A DNA stretch of 64,000 nucleotides from Tragulus kanchil (Eukaryota > Chordata > Mammalia > Artiodactyla > Tragulidae): assembly GCA_022376925.1 (NCBI GenBank), contig JAIOJX010000004.1, positions 7,130,001 through 7,194,000 of the forward strand, given 5' to 3'. Position 1 is the first letter of the stretch, and the number at the start of each line of letters is the position of its first letter. Position numbers and translations under genes: made by a program. Positions 8,498 to 19,584 of the stretch are shown here, piece after piece. The notes beneath the pieces are model-generated. The model did not search any database. It was given only the letters and a program-made list of their open reading frames with translations, and had not been told where the DNA came from.

Positions 8498-10425
8498 GTG
8501 GCCAGTGGCTTCTCAATTTTGTTTATCTTTTCGAAGAACCAGCTTCTTGTTTTATTTATCTTTACTATTGTTTCTTTCATTTCTTTTTCATTTATTTCTG
8601 GTATGATCTTTATGATTTCTCTTCTTCTGCTAATATTTGGGTGTCTTGTTCTTCTTTCTCCAGTTGTTTTAAGCGTAAGGTAAGGTCGTCTGTTTGATAT
8701 TTTCCTAGTTTCTTGAGGTAGGATTGTATTGCTAAAAACTTCCCTCTTCGAACTGCTTTTGCAGTATCCCATAGATTTTGCACTGTCATGTGTTCCTTGT
8801 CATTTTCTTCTAGGAAAATTTTTATTTCTCCTTTGATTTTCTCAGTAATCAGTTGGTTTTTTAGGTATGTGTTGTTTAATCGCCATGTGTTTGTATTTTT
8901 AGAGGTTTTTTTTTCCTGTAGTTGATCTCTAGTCTCATTGTATTGTGGTCCGAGAAGATGGTTGATATAATTTCAGTTTTCTTGAATTGACTGAGGTTAG
9001 ATTTGTGGCCCAAGATGTGGTCTATCCTGGAGAATGTTCCATGAGCACTTGAGAAGAAAGTGTATTCTTCTGCTTTTGGGTGGAACGTCCTAAAGATATC
9101 GATGAGGTCCATCTTTTCTAGTGTGGCATTTAAGGCTTGTGTTTCTTTATTCATTTTCTGTTTAGATGATCTATCCATTGGTGTGAGAGGAGTGTTAAAG
9201 TCTCCTACTATTATTGTGTTATTATTGATTTCTTCTTTTAAGTCTGAAAGTACCTGTCTTATGTATTGAGGTGCCCCTGTGTTGGGTGCGGTTAGATGTT
9301 CAATGACTGATGTTTAATTTTTCTGTGAAGCCATCTGGCCCTGGGTTTTTATTTCTGGGTAGAATTTTAATCACAAAGTCGATTTCTGAGCTTGTGATTG
9401 GGTTGTTCATAGTTTCTGTTTCTTTCTGGTTCAGTCTAGGAAGATTAATCTTCTCCAAGAAACTGTCCATTTCTTCTTGGTTGTCCAGTTTGTTGCCATA
9501 TAGTTGTTCATAATAGTCTCTTATAATCCTTTGAATTTCTGCATCATCTGTTGTAATCACTCCTTTTTCATTTTTGATTTTGTTGATCTGGTTCCTCTCT
9601 TTTTCTTGATGCATGTGGCCAGTGGCTTCTCAATTTTGTTTATCTTTTCGAAGAACCAGCTTCTTGTTTTATTTATCTTTACTATTGTTTCTTTCATTTC
9701 TTTTTCATTTATTTCTGGTATGATCTTTATGATTTCTCTTCTTCTGCTAATATTTGGGTGTCTTGTTCTTCTTTCTCCAGTTGTTTTAAGCGTAAGGTAA
9801 GGTCGTCTGTTTGATATTTTCCTAGTTTCTTGAGGTAGGATTGTATTGCTAAAAACTTCCCTCTTCGAACTGCTTTTGCAGTATCCCATAGATTTTGCAC
9901 TGTCATGTGTTCCTTGTCATTTTCTTCTAGGAAAATTTTTATTTCTCCTTTGATTTTCTCAGTAATCAGTTGGTTTTTTAGGTATGTGTTGTTTAATCGC
10001 CATGTGTTTGTATTTTTAGAGGTTTTTTTTTCCTGTAGTTGATCTCTAGTCTCATTGTATTGTGGTCCGAGAAGATGGTTGATATAATTTCAGTTTTCTT
10101 GAATTGACTGAGGTTAGATTTGTGGCCCAAGATGTGGTCTATCCTGGAGAATGTTCCATGAGCACTTGAGAAGAAAGTGTATTCTTCTGCTTTTGGGTGG
10201 AACGTCCTAAAGATATCGATGAGGTCCATCTTTTCTAGTGTGGCATTTAAGGCTTGTGTTTCTTTATTCATTTTCTGTTTAGATGATCTATCCATTGGTG
10301 TGAGAGGAGTGTTAAAGTCTCCTACTATTATTGTGTTATTATTGATTTCTTCTTTTAAGTCTGAAAGTACCTGTCTTATGTATTGAGGTGCCCCTGTGTT
10401 GGGTGCGTAGATGTTCATGACTGTT
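8206..10425. repeat. Duplication pair 4 (8206-9319 / 9323-10425)
   Basis: Offset 1117. The end of the first copy reads gtgcggttagatgttcaatg where the second reads gtgcgtagatgttcatg: inserted G/T and A bases just before the junction, then a few unrelated bases. Confidence 0.93.
8440..9178 (-). pseudogene. L1-B ORF2 endonuclease C-part and EN-RT linker, copy 1
   Basis: Minus-strand frames 9178-8876 (end of the endonuclease, with SRIDHILGHK and SDHNTM) and 8772-8440 (linker, with RREIIKIIPEINEKEMKET and NKTRSWFFEKINKI). A stop after the TWR-like segment near 8876 is caused by a 1-base frameshift. Duplicate at 9557-10295. Confidence 0.78.
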
Positions 10426-10749
10426 ATGTCTTCCTCTTGGATAGATCCCTTGATCATGATGTAGTGACCTGCCTTGTCTCTTAGAATCTTCTTTACTTTG
10501 AGGTCTGTTTTTTTTTCTGATATGAGGATTGCTACTCCAGCTTTCTTTTGTTTTCCATTTGCATGGAATATCTTTTTCCAGCCTCTCACTTTCAGTCTAC
10601 GAGTGTCTCTAGGTCTGAAGTGGGTCTCTTGTAAACAGCATATATGGGTTTTGCTTCTGGATCCATTCAGCCAACCTGTGTTGTTTGGTTGGAGCATTTA
10701 GTTCATTCACATTCAAAGTAATTATTGATATGAATGTTCCTATTGTCAT
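9557..10749 (-). pseudogene. L1-B ORF2 N-terminus, endonuclease and linker
   Basis: ORF2 starts at the minus-strand ATG at 10749 (MTIGTFISIITLNVNELN), shifts frame near 10640, and continues as 10697-9993. Most of the apurinic/apyrimidinic-type endonuclease that nicks target DNA is readable: LNVN, the QETH motif with the catalytic glutamate, NIYAPN, GDFN, SRIDHIL and SDHN, all matching the known catalytic positions of L1 endonuclease. A second frameshift at about 9992 separates it from the linker frame (9889-9557). The catalytic residues are thus kept, but on broken frames; the element is dead. Confidence 0.85.
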
Positions 10750-11042
10750 CTTCTTAGAAGTTTGGGGTTTGATTTGTAGGACTTCTCTTACTCTTGTATT
10801 TATTGGCTCTATCAGGCCCTTTAACACTTGTTGTAGGGCTGGTTTTGTGGTACAGAATTCTTTTAGTTTTTGCTTGTCTGTGAAGCTTTTGACTTCACTA
10901 TCAAGTCTGAATGAGATTTTTGCTGGGTAGAGAATTCTTGGTAGGAGGTTATTCTCTTTTAGCCATTTGAATGTGTCCTGCCATTCTCGTCTGGCCTGCA
11001 GGGTTTCTGCAGGTTTCTGCTTTAATTATATTATCTTTATAT

Positions 11043-11645
11043 TTAGTCTGTGTTAGTTTGATTAGAATGTGCCTTGGTGTTTCTTCTGGTGTTTACCCTG
11101 TATGGAACTCTTTGTGCTTCTTGGACTTGGTTGACTATTTCCTTTCCCATGCTGGGGAAGTTCTCAACTACAACCTCTTCAAGAATTTTTTCATAGCCTT
11201 TCTTACCCTCTTCTTCTGGGACTCCTATAATTCTAATGTTGGTGCGTTTGATATTGTCCCATAGGTCTCTGAGGCTATCCTCAGTTCTTTTAATTCTTTG
11301 TGCTTTGTTCTGTTCCTCAGCAGTTATTTCCACCATTCTGTCTTCCAGCTCATTTATCTGTTTTTCTGCCTCTGACACTCTACTATTGAGACCTTCTATA
11401 GTATTTTTGAGTTCAGCAATTGAGCTGTTTGTCTCAATTTGTTTATTTTTCATTTCTTGCATGTCTCCTCTCAGTGCACTAATTTCCTCTAATACTCTGT
11501 TTTTGGTGTTTTGAATCCTCATTAGTATTGCTCTTCTGAATTCTCTTTCAGATAATTTGTCTACCTCCTCTTCTGTCATCTGTAGCTGTGTTTCTCTAGT
11601 TTTTTCCTTCATTTGTTCAGGTTTTCTCTGTCTTTTCATTATCAT
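11043..11645 (-). pseudogene. L1-B ORF1, C-terminal domain disrupted
   Basis: A 200-residue frame beginning at 11645, closely related to ORF1 of L1-A: basic N-terminus, coiled coil (LSEREFRRAILMRIQNT onward) and RRM start (NIRIIGVPEEEGKK, ENFPSMGKEI). It leaves frame after RVPYRVNTRR. Near 11005-11035, beside the repeated words ggtttctgc, about 100 bases present in L1-A are missing. The remainder of the C-terminal domain is still recognisable on the minus strand at 10815-11000, with the normal KLKEFC..KPALQQVLKG ending that L1-A has lost. Confidence 0.8.
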
Positions 11646-12500
11646 GTTAATTTTTTCTTTCTTTGTGTGTGTGTGTTGGAGTTCTTTTTCCCACTAGGCT
11701 TCATGGTTGAATTCACCCTTCCTTTGGTTTTCTGTCCTTGTAGAAGGGTTCAGTGGTTTGTGTCTTGGGTGGTGTTAGGTTTTGTTTGCAGGTGAATAGT
11801 CTCTAGTATTGTATGTTCTTTGATAGTGTAGGATCTTGGAATCAGGACTTCCACTCCGAGGATCCTTGGTTTGATCTCTGGCCAGGGAGTGTAGGCTCTA
11901 TGTCTGGTTTACTATGGTGTTCAGTGATATTAGTTCAAATATAAGCATATGAGGAACAAGAGGTACATCCGTGATGGATGACAGTCACAAAATCATGCAA
12001 ATATTTTCTAACATAGTGGAAAAATATACATATATACACATCAATAACCACAGCTGAACAGTCTTCCAGGGATAAAGCATAGGAAATTTTTCTGGCAAAT
12101 GGTGCAATCAAAGATGGTACCTGACCATTAAGCTCTAAATTAATTACAATACTGCCTGGAAAAACAGATCCAGGGCAAGGTTCCAGCTGGGAATATTACA
12201 ATGAAAGCAGTTTTTAACTAAGACAGGTGTTGGGGTGAGAAAGAGGAGGGTGTATGGGTAATGAGAAGGATTTTGTAGGGTTAGGTGAGAAAGATTAGTG
12301 TGTTTTAGAGTTTGGTACAGCTGGCAGAGAATAGTAGAGACTTGAAGATAGGAAGTATTTATATAGAGGATAATAGTAGATAGAAAAAGATTTTACATTT
12401 AGAATATAGAGAGTGGAAGCAGTGGCAAAAAAGGAAAAATTGAAAGTTTAAAAAAACTTAAAAATAAAAATTAAAAAAAAGATAAAAATGAAAAAGTACA
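11646..12500 (-). other. L1-B proximal 5'UTR
   Basis: Homologous to L1-A 2160-2960 on the same strand (shared stretches around ctttgatagtgt, ataaagcataggaaattt and taactaagaca), about 85% alike by eye. It carries about 170 bases at 11642-11808 that are absent from L1-A. It ends in the A-rich stretch at 12430-12500; no GC-rich promoter follows. Confidence 0.7.
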
Positions 12501-12659
12501 AGACTGTGACCAAGAGTGAAGGATGTTTTTCTGGATAGCTGTACACAAGGTGGTCATTCCCACTGTGGTAAGGTCAGTGCAATCCTTGCTAAGTGCCTAC
12601 TGACTGACAGAGCTGACTGACCCACTCAGGGGAGCTCTGGAGGATGCTTCTATTTCACA

Positions 12660-12866
12660 GAACCTTCAGGTGGCATTAGTAGTAAAGAACCTGCCTGCCA
12701 ATGCAGGAGATACAAGAGAAGTGGGTTCAATCCCTGAATAGGGAAGACCTCCCGAAAAAGGGAATGCCACCCCACTGCAGTATCCTTGCCTGGAAAGTTC
12801 CATGGGCAGAGGAGCCTGGTGGGCTACATTCTAAAGTGTAGCAAAAAGTAGGACATGCCTGAGCAC
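12660..12866 (+). mobile_element. Bov-tA SINE
   Basis: tRNA-derived head with A-box (tagtagtaaagaac) and B-box (gggttcaatccc), followed by the Bov-A body ccactgcagtatccttgcctgg and catgggcagaggagcctgg. Bov-tA is a non-autonomous SINE mobilised by BovB. Moderately diverged. Confidence 0.88.
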
Positions 12867-13224
12867 ACATACCATCCCCAGACCCCTCTAAGATTAGCTG
12901 TATGGGTATAATTGTGCATCACAATCCTCTGCAAAGGGAATACCCATCACACTAATGCTTTTCTTCAAGCTAAACTCCAAGGTACTGAGGCCTTCTGGCC
13001 ATTCCTTCGGAGACAGTTATTTTTCAAGGCAACAGGCAGTATTTTTGTTGTTATTTTTTTTCCTGGTTCCTGAGTCTTTTCCCAACTTACTGCAAATAGA
13101 CTTCCATGCCTCCTGCTGTGGTATGGTCATTGTCACCTGGCAGGTAGGTGGGTTCCCAGCTTTGTTGACCCCTACTCCTACTCTTGGTTAGAAAGTCCAA
13201 GTCTCTCAGATCTGAAATGGGCAT

Positions 13225-13325
13225 ACAACTGTACCACTTTATTGGCTGTGAGACATCTGACAAGATATTTAACTCCTTGAAGCCTCATTTCATGATCTAT
13301 AGAATGAGGAACACAATGGTTTAAA
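13225..13325 (+). mobile_element. MIR SINE fragment
   Basis: Matches the central MIR pattern: tgtgagacatctgacaag, then taactccttgaagcctcattt and an atctatagaatgagg block. An ancient mammalian SINE. Confidence 0.6.
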
Positions 13326-14934
13326 TCTCAAAGTTTGGACAAATTTCCATTTGTGAAAGACTTACCATTGGTTAGTTTATTTCCATGTTAAACCTGTGGT
13401 CAAGTTACATCAAACCTAGTCATGAAAGTCTAATAGAAGTTGATTTTGACCATTCTTTTATCTATATATAGCTAACAAAATATAATTTTATTTGGTAAGG
13501 AAAACTGAGTGAACTTATTTTGAGAAGTGACTTAAAATCTGATGCAGTGTCCTTGACATTCTGAGAAAAACAGTAATTTAAGAAAAAAGAATGAAGTTAT
13601 TAACATTAAATTGAGAGAAATATGTATAATACACAGCAGACTACTCAACTAATGACTGAATTTCCACCTTTGCAATAAGAGTCCTAGAAAATCAGATAAT
13701 TCTTAACGACTCTGTCATCACAACCGGAATCAGAAGAAACTGTAATAGAGATCCTGCATATTATCTTAGGAGAGCTTTAAGAGGAATCTAGTCTAATCCA
13801 AGCCCATGCTTGACTTTTCTCTACATTAACCCTCCTGGTTCTTCTCCCGTACCTCTGACAGTTAGGAGTCATGTTACCTTTCATGGCTGTTTATTCTCAC
13901 CTAGACTTGGACAGGTCAAGCTCTTCTATTTAAATTCAATATAAGAAAGACATCTCTGACTTCTTGCAACTTCCAGAAATTCAGTTCTTGTTCTAACAAG
14001 GTACACAATGAATCTTTTCTTAGCAAGGTGATCTCTTTATTTAATATCATAAGCCTTAGAATATTTTCTTCCCAGTTAAATACCTGAGGTTGTTGAAATA
14101 CTGAACCTAGCTTTAAGATATTTTTTCTTTTGGCAAGTTTTCTCTTAAAACATTGACTTGGCAGTAGTGATTCTGGATCTCACACTTCTCATATTATTGA
14201 TAGATGACAGTGGACAAGTTACCATGAACAGTGTTAGATTCTTGATCTCCAAAGGAGAAGAACTCACATTAATATCAAAAAGAATTGATGTTGGTCACTT
14301 AGAGCTTCATGCAGGAGAAGGTTTATTAAGGAAAAAGGGATAGAAAAAGCTTCCAGCTAAAGGAACTGGAAGGGGGATAGAAGAGTACCTCCAGAAGCAA
14401 GTTTAGACAAGGTCTTTTGTACTTTCCAGTTGGTTATTAACAATAGATCAAAAGAACATCATAAGGCTGTAAAGGGCTCACCAGACCCACATCCACAGAA
14501 TTAACATAAGATTAGCCAGAGGATGGCTAGATGAGACTTTCCAATGCAAAATAATTTGTCTCCATAAGACAATAAAGTTATTTTCAGAGTAGATCCTTAC
14601 TTAGCAAACATTTTAGGCTAGAAAGTGTTTGTTTTTCCTCCTCCTCCTCCCTGCTAGAAACTGATGGCCTCCTTACCAAGTCTGCCTATTCATCCTTTCA
14701 GAATCAATGGAATGTCACAGTTTTTCAAACTTCATTCCACTCCTGCCAAGGCACAGAGTCCTATTTCCTAGTTGTATGCTTGTTTACACATTATTTTAAG
14801 ATATATGTTTATTTCTATTAGTTTGTCCAGAGATAATTTTCATGTATTTTTTTAAATCTCCAGCCAGAACAATACTCACTCATCTCAGTGGAGAATAGTT
14901 TTGAGTGGTGAAAAGAATTTGAAATTTGTTAGCT

Positions 14935-15095
14935 TGGGCCAGGTGCTTAAATTCTCTTAGCTATTATGTAAGATCAGCATAAAGCTAAGACCTACCCTAC
15001 TATGAGAAATGATTGCTGAGATTTTAAAAGTTATATAAGAAGTTCCAAGTGCAATGCTAGGCCCACAGTAAGTACTCAACAAAAAGTTCAAATTA
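14935..15095 (+). mobile_element. MIR SINE fragment (3' part)
   Basis: Pattern gccaggtgcttaaattctct at the left and caatgctaggcccacagtaa with gtactcaac at the right, as in the MIR core and tail. Confidence 0.5.
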
Positions 15096-15170
15096 TATAT
15101 TAATAAGGGTAGGTGGTAATTGCCAGAGAAGCAAAATCTATAACCTCTCAAGTAAATAATTTGCATTTTT

Positions 15171-17326
15171 TCAGAACCTCCACATCCTAGAAGTCCTTTG
15201 TGTCTGTCCATTTGGCTTTTTCTCTGGTCTCATGCCTCAAAGGTAATTGATTAACAAGTTATACAAAATAACTTTAGTCTAATACTTCAAGCCTTCATCA
15301 TCCAGAGATTACAATAACTATAGAAACTGTCTTGGTAGTCATTGTTAGACCTCAGTTTTCAAAGTACATGAACTTCTAGGAAAAAGAGAAAAGGAATATA
15401 TTATTGCAACCACAAGAAATTTATCTTCAGTCTTTTAAGACAAAACAATTATTTTCATTTTGTTTCTTAAAACTTTAGGGGAAGATTTAATGAAGCTATC
15501 AGAAGGAAATAGAACCATCCTTTTTAATTGTGAAAGAACTACATATACACTTTGTTAAGTATAGAAGTTGCTTTCTGGAAGTGAATACTCATGATGTAAA
15601 TTGAGATTTAAGAGTCTAGGTTTTAGCTGTGCTATGAAATTAGGGAGCCTGTAGTCAAAATGCTGGACATGGTTCCCTGTGAAAAATGGTATTATATATG
15701 CTAATTACAAATTGTTTGTTATATAATATTTAATAACTACTACCATATCTTTGATAGCATTTATTTTACCCTTTGACATTGAGGGGTTTTATGTCTACGT
15801 TTTCAGTTCACTTGAGTTCAATCTCTCAGTCATGTCTGACTCTTTGTGACCCCTTGGATTGCAGCATGCCAGGCTTCCCTGTCCTTCACCAACTCCTGGA
15901 GCTTGGTCAAACTCATGTCCATTGACTCAGTGATGCCATCCAACCATCTTGTCTTCTGCCATCCCCTTCTCCTTCTACTTTCTATTTTTCCCAGCATTAG
16001 GGTTTTTTCCAGTGAGTTGTCTCTTCGCATCAGGTGGCCAAAGTATTGGAGTTTCAGCTTCAGCATCGGTCCTTCCAATGAATATTCAGGGTTGATTTCC
16101 TTTAGGACTTACGGGTCTGATCTCCTTGCAGTCCAGTGGACTCTCAAGAGTCTGCTCCAGCACCACAGTTCAAAAGGCATCGATTCTTTGGTGCTCAGCC
16201 TTCTTTATGGTCCAGCTCTCACATCTATACATGACTACTGGGAAAACCATAGCTTTGTTTTCAGAACCTCCCTCTAGAAGCCTTGTGTTTCTCTGGTCTC
16301 ATGCCTCAAAGGTAATTGATTAACAAGTTATACAAAATAACTTTAGTCTAATACTTCAAGCCTTCATCATCCAGAGATTACAATAACTATAGAAACTGTC
16401 TTGGTAGTCATTGTTAGACCTCAGTTTTCAAAGTACATGAACTTCTAGGAAAAAGAGAAAAGGAATATATTATTGCAACCACAAGAAATTTATCTTCAGT
16501 CTTTTAAGACAAAACAATTATTTTCATTTTGTTTCTTAAAACTTTAGGGGAAGATTTAATGAAGCTATCAGAAGGAAATAGAACCATCCTTTTTAATTGT
16601 GAAAGAACTACATATACACTTTGTTAAGTATAGAAGTTGCTTTCTGGAAGTGAATACTCATGATGTAAATTGAGATTTAAGAGTCTAGGTTTTAGCTGTG
16701 CTATGAAATTAGGGAGCCTGTAGTCAAAATGCTGGACATGGTTCCCTGTGAAAAATGGTATTATATATGCTAATTACAAATTGTTTGTTATATAATATTT
16801 AATAACTACTACCATATCTTTGATAGCATTTATTTTACCCTTTGACATTGAGGGGTTTTATGTCTACGTTTTCAGTTCACTTGAGTTCAGTCACTCAGTG
16901 ATGTCTGACTCTTTGTGACCCCTTGGACTGCAGCATGCCAGGCTTCCCTGTCCTTCACCATCTCCCGGAGCTTGCTCAAACTCATGTCCATTGACTCAGT
17001 GATGCCATCCAACCATCTAGTCCTCTGTCATTCCCTTCTCCTTCTACCTTCTATTTTTCCCAGCATTAGGGTTTTTTCCAGTGAGTTGTCTCTTCGCATC
17101 AGGTGGCCAAAGTATTGGAGTTTCAGCTTCAGCATCGGTCCTTCCAATGAATATTCAGGGTTGATTTCCTTTAGGACTTACGGGTCTGATCTCCTTGCAG
17201 TCCAGTGGACTCTCAAGAGTCTGCTCCAGCACCACAGTTCAAAAGGCATCGATTCTTTGGTGCTCAGCCTTCTTTATGGTCCAGCTCTCACATCTATACA
17301 TGACTACTGGGAAAACCATAGCTTTG
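15171..17326. repeat. Duplication pair 5 (15171-16257 / 16261-17326)
   Basis: Offset 1090 at the left edge falling to 1069 after 16290. The second copy opens with cctctagaagccttgtgtttc where the first has a longer, cleaner version, so about 20 bases are lost in the first 35 of copy two. The low-copy part (15222-15800 / 16291-16870) is identical, but the BovB part differs at about a dozen sites between 15815 and 15990. Confidence 0.9.
15802..16257 (-). mobile_element. BovB 3' fragment (RTE LINE), copy 1
   Basis: Minus-strand reading gives the C-terminal end of the BovB ORF2 protein (16078-15830; [18 protein letters not shown], then [17 protein letters not shown]), followed by its short 3'UTR. 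Dead 5'-truncated copy. Confidence 0.85.
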
Positions 17327-17792
17327 ATTATGTGGACTTTTATCAACAAAGTGATGTCTCTGCTTTTTTTTTTTTTTTTTTTAATTTTTCTCTCTCTTTT
17401 TTTTTTTTTTCTTTTATTTTATTTATTTATTTTGGGCAGGGTTCGGGTTGGGGAGGGAGGGGAGCGGGCGGGCCACTTCTATTGGTCTTTCATTTCTCTG
17501 TTTTCATCTGTCTTTGTTCTTTGGCTCCTTCGGGCCTCCCATTGCGGTGGCATCTGTTGTTGCAGAGCGTCGGCTCTGGGCGCATGCGCTCCAGAGCTCC
17601 GGCTTGGTGATTGGACACATCGGTCCAGCCGCTCCGCGGCACGTGGGATCTTCCCAGGCCAGGGCTCGAACCGGCGCCCCTTGCACTGCAAGGCGGTGTC
17701 CTTATCCACTGGACCACCAGGGGAAGCCCGTCTCTGCTTTTTAATATGCTTTCTAGTTGTGTCATAACTTTTCTTCCAAGGAACAAGTGTCA
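16871..17792 (-). mobile_element. BovB 3' fragment, copy 2, split by a SINE
   Basis: Same BovB tail as 15802-16257, here continuing past it: atgtggacttttatcaacaa, then a SINE insertion at 17364-17729, then ttaatatgctttctagttgt and cataacttttcttccaagg, which is the normal BovB continuation. The host BovB fragment therefore spans the SINE. Confidence 0.82.
17364..17729 (-). mobile_element. CHR-like tRNA-derived SINE, copy A
   Basis: Minus-strand SINE: the head (complement of gggcttcccctggtggtcc) ends at 17729, with tRNA-type A and B boxes (ggttcgagccctgg), a body with gcatgcgcccagagc and an extra 3' section gaccaatagaagtggcc, then a C-rich run and an AAAT-rich tail (poly-T at 17364). Flanked by the target-site duplication gtctctgcttttt at 17356 and 17730. 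Inserted in BovB. Head and body resemble the cetartiodactyl CHR family; the long 3' section is shared by all young copies here. Confidence 0.82.
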
Positions 17793-18275
17793 TTTAATAT
17801 CTCCATTTTACAGACGAGTAAATTGAGGCTACTCTAATTTCATAAATCAAAGTTTTGGCATAGAGGTTATCATTCTCTTCTTATAAAGGAGAGAAATAGA
17901 AAGGTCTATTAAATGAATAAAATACTCATTAAAATAGTATGGCATAATTATGAAGAAAGGATAACAGAAATGTTCCAGTTCTAATAGAACATTTGCTGTG
18001 AATAGTAAGGATTTGTTTCTGTGAGCCATTCTTTAAATCTTTCAATGTCTACAATAGATATAAAAGAGCCATCAGTATAAAGGGGGGCAAAAAAAAGGCA
18101 TGGTGGTATAAAACTTATGGTAAAAATAGATACTTGAATTTTAATAGTACCTTACTCAAGCTCCTTTGTTCTTGTTGAAATCACAGTTTCTCTGCTTCTT
18201 CACTAGGCTAGAATTTCCTTAACTTATTGCTTCATTAATTGTCTCCACAAGCTTGGAAACCATAGAAAATTGCCA
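17793..18275. other. Low-copy sequence (repeated at 18949-19430)
   Basis: AT-rich, no coding signal. The first bases (catttaatatctccatttta, cagacgagtaaattgaggct) look like an antisense MIR scrap. Nothing else recognised. Confidence 0.5.
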
Positions 18276-18296
18276 AACTTTTATTGTACAATTCAC

Positions 18297-18948
18297 ATGA
18301 ATATTCAGGGTTGATTTCCTTTAGGACTTACGGGTCTGATCTCCTTGCAGTCCAGTGGACTCTCAAGAGTCTGCTCCAGCACCACAGTTCAAAAGGCATC
18401 GATTCTTTGGTGCTCAGCCTTCTTTATGGTCCAGCTCTCACATCTATACATGACTACTGGGAAAACCATAGCTTTGATTATGTGGACTTTTATCAACAAA
18501 GTGATGTCTCTGCTTTTTTTTTTTTTTTTTTTTAATTTTTCTCTCTCTTTTTTTTTTTTTTTTCTTTTATTTTATTTATTTATTTTGGGGGGGGTTGGGG
18601 TTGGGGGGGGAGGGGGGGGGGCGGGCCACTTCTATTGGTCTTTCATTTCTCTGTTTTCATCTGTCTTTGTTCTTTGGCTCCTTCGGGCCTCCCATTGCGG
18701 TGGCATCTGTTGTTGCAGAGCGTCGGCTCTGGGCGCATGCGCTCCAGAGCTCCGGCTTGGTGATTGGACACATCGGTCCAGCCGCTCCGCGGCACGTGGG
18801 ATCTTCCCAGGCCAGGGCTCGAACCGGCGCCCCTTGCACTGCAAGGCGGTGTCCTTATCCACTGGACCACCAGGGGAAGCCCGTCTCTGCTTTTTAATAT
18901 GCTTTCTAGTTGTGTCATAACTTTTCTTCCAAGGAACAAGTGTCATTT
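18297..18948 (-). mobile_element. BovB fragment with SINE A, duplicate copy
   Basis: Second copy of 17147-17792 from pair 6: BovB tail, SINE A at 18514-18882 with the same target-site duplication words, and BovB continuation. The SINE's G-rich portion is degraded to G runs, unlike the first copy. Confidence 0.82.
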
Positions 18949-19584
18949 AATATCTCCATTTTACAGACGAGTAAATTGAGGCTACTCTAATTTCATAAAT
19001 CAAAGTTTTGGCATAGAGGTTATCATTCTCTTCTTATAAAGGAGAGAAATAGAAAGGTCTATTAAATGAATAAAATACTCATTAAAATAGTATGGCATAA
19101 TTATGAAGAAAGGATAACAGAAATGTTCCAGTTCTAATAGAACATTTGCTGTGAATAGTAAGGATTTGTTTCTGTGAGCCATTCTTTAAATCTTTCAATG
19201 TCTACAATAGATATAAAAGAGCCATCAGTATAAAGGGGGGCAAAAAAAAGGCATGGTGGTATAAAACTTATGGTAAAAATAGATACTTGAATTTTAATAG
19301 TACCTTACTCAAGCTCCTTTGTTCTTGTTGAAATCACAGTTTCTCTGCTTCTTCACTAGGCTAGAATTTCCTTAACTTATTGCTTCATTAATTGTCTCCA
19401 CACAAGCTTGGAAACCATAGAAAATTGCCATATCGTCATTCATATCATAATGTATTGGTTGCATAAGAAATCTGCCTTGCCCTGGATGCCACCAATGTGG
19501 AGTAAAGACTGTAAGCATTCTAAACGAAGAGACAAAACGATGTGACATGCCCATGCTTTAAGAGCTGTGTGTGTCTCTGTGTGT

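Larger units (their letters stand above)
4141..12500 (-). mobile_element. LINE-1 copy B (L1-BT type), decayed, 5'-truncated
   Basis: Minus-strand L1 read from the C-terminal end of ORF2 (left) through reverse transcriptase, endonuclease, ORF1 and the proximal 5'UTR (right). The left border abuts the 5' end of L1-A; the 3'UTR and poly-A are not present here. The right border at about 12500 lies in the A-rich part of the 5'UTR, so the GC-rich promoter is missing. ORF2 is broken by several frameshifts and ORF1 by a deletion. Three duplication pairs (2, 3 and 4) inflate it by about 3.3 kb; collapsed it is about 5 kb. Confidence 0.88.
12867..15170. other. Low-copy intergenic sequence with two MIR fragments
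   Basis: No coding signal. Contains MIR-like pieces (listed separately) and a CTC-rich run at 14638-14652. The stretch 14260-14760, with a caggagaaggtttattaagg-like motif, could be an old LTR, but I cannot assign it. Confidence 0.5.
17147..19430. repeat. Duplication pair 6 (17147-18275 / 18297-19430)
   Basis: Offset 1150-1155. The first copy ends at attgcca; 21 unrelated bases (18276-18296) follow before the second copy. Near the end the first copy has ctccacaagc for ctccacacaagc. In the second copy the G-rich part of the SINE (18588-18622) is corrupted to long G runs. Confidence 0.93.

Noticed and set aside
14260..14760. Possible antisense LTR
   Set aside because: A tttattaagg-like motif and general look suggest an LTR, but I see no paired LTR, primer-binding site or family match that I can defend.
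17448..17793. Arg/Pro-rich frames on both strands at each CHR-like SINE (also 18595, 19690, 27387, 34928)
   Set aside because: The same peptides recur at every SINE copy; they are translations of the SINE, not genes.
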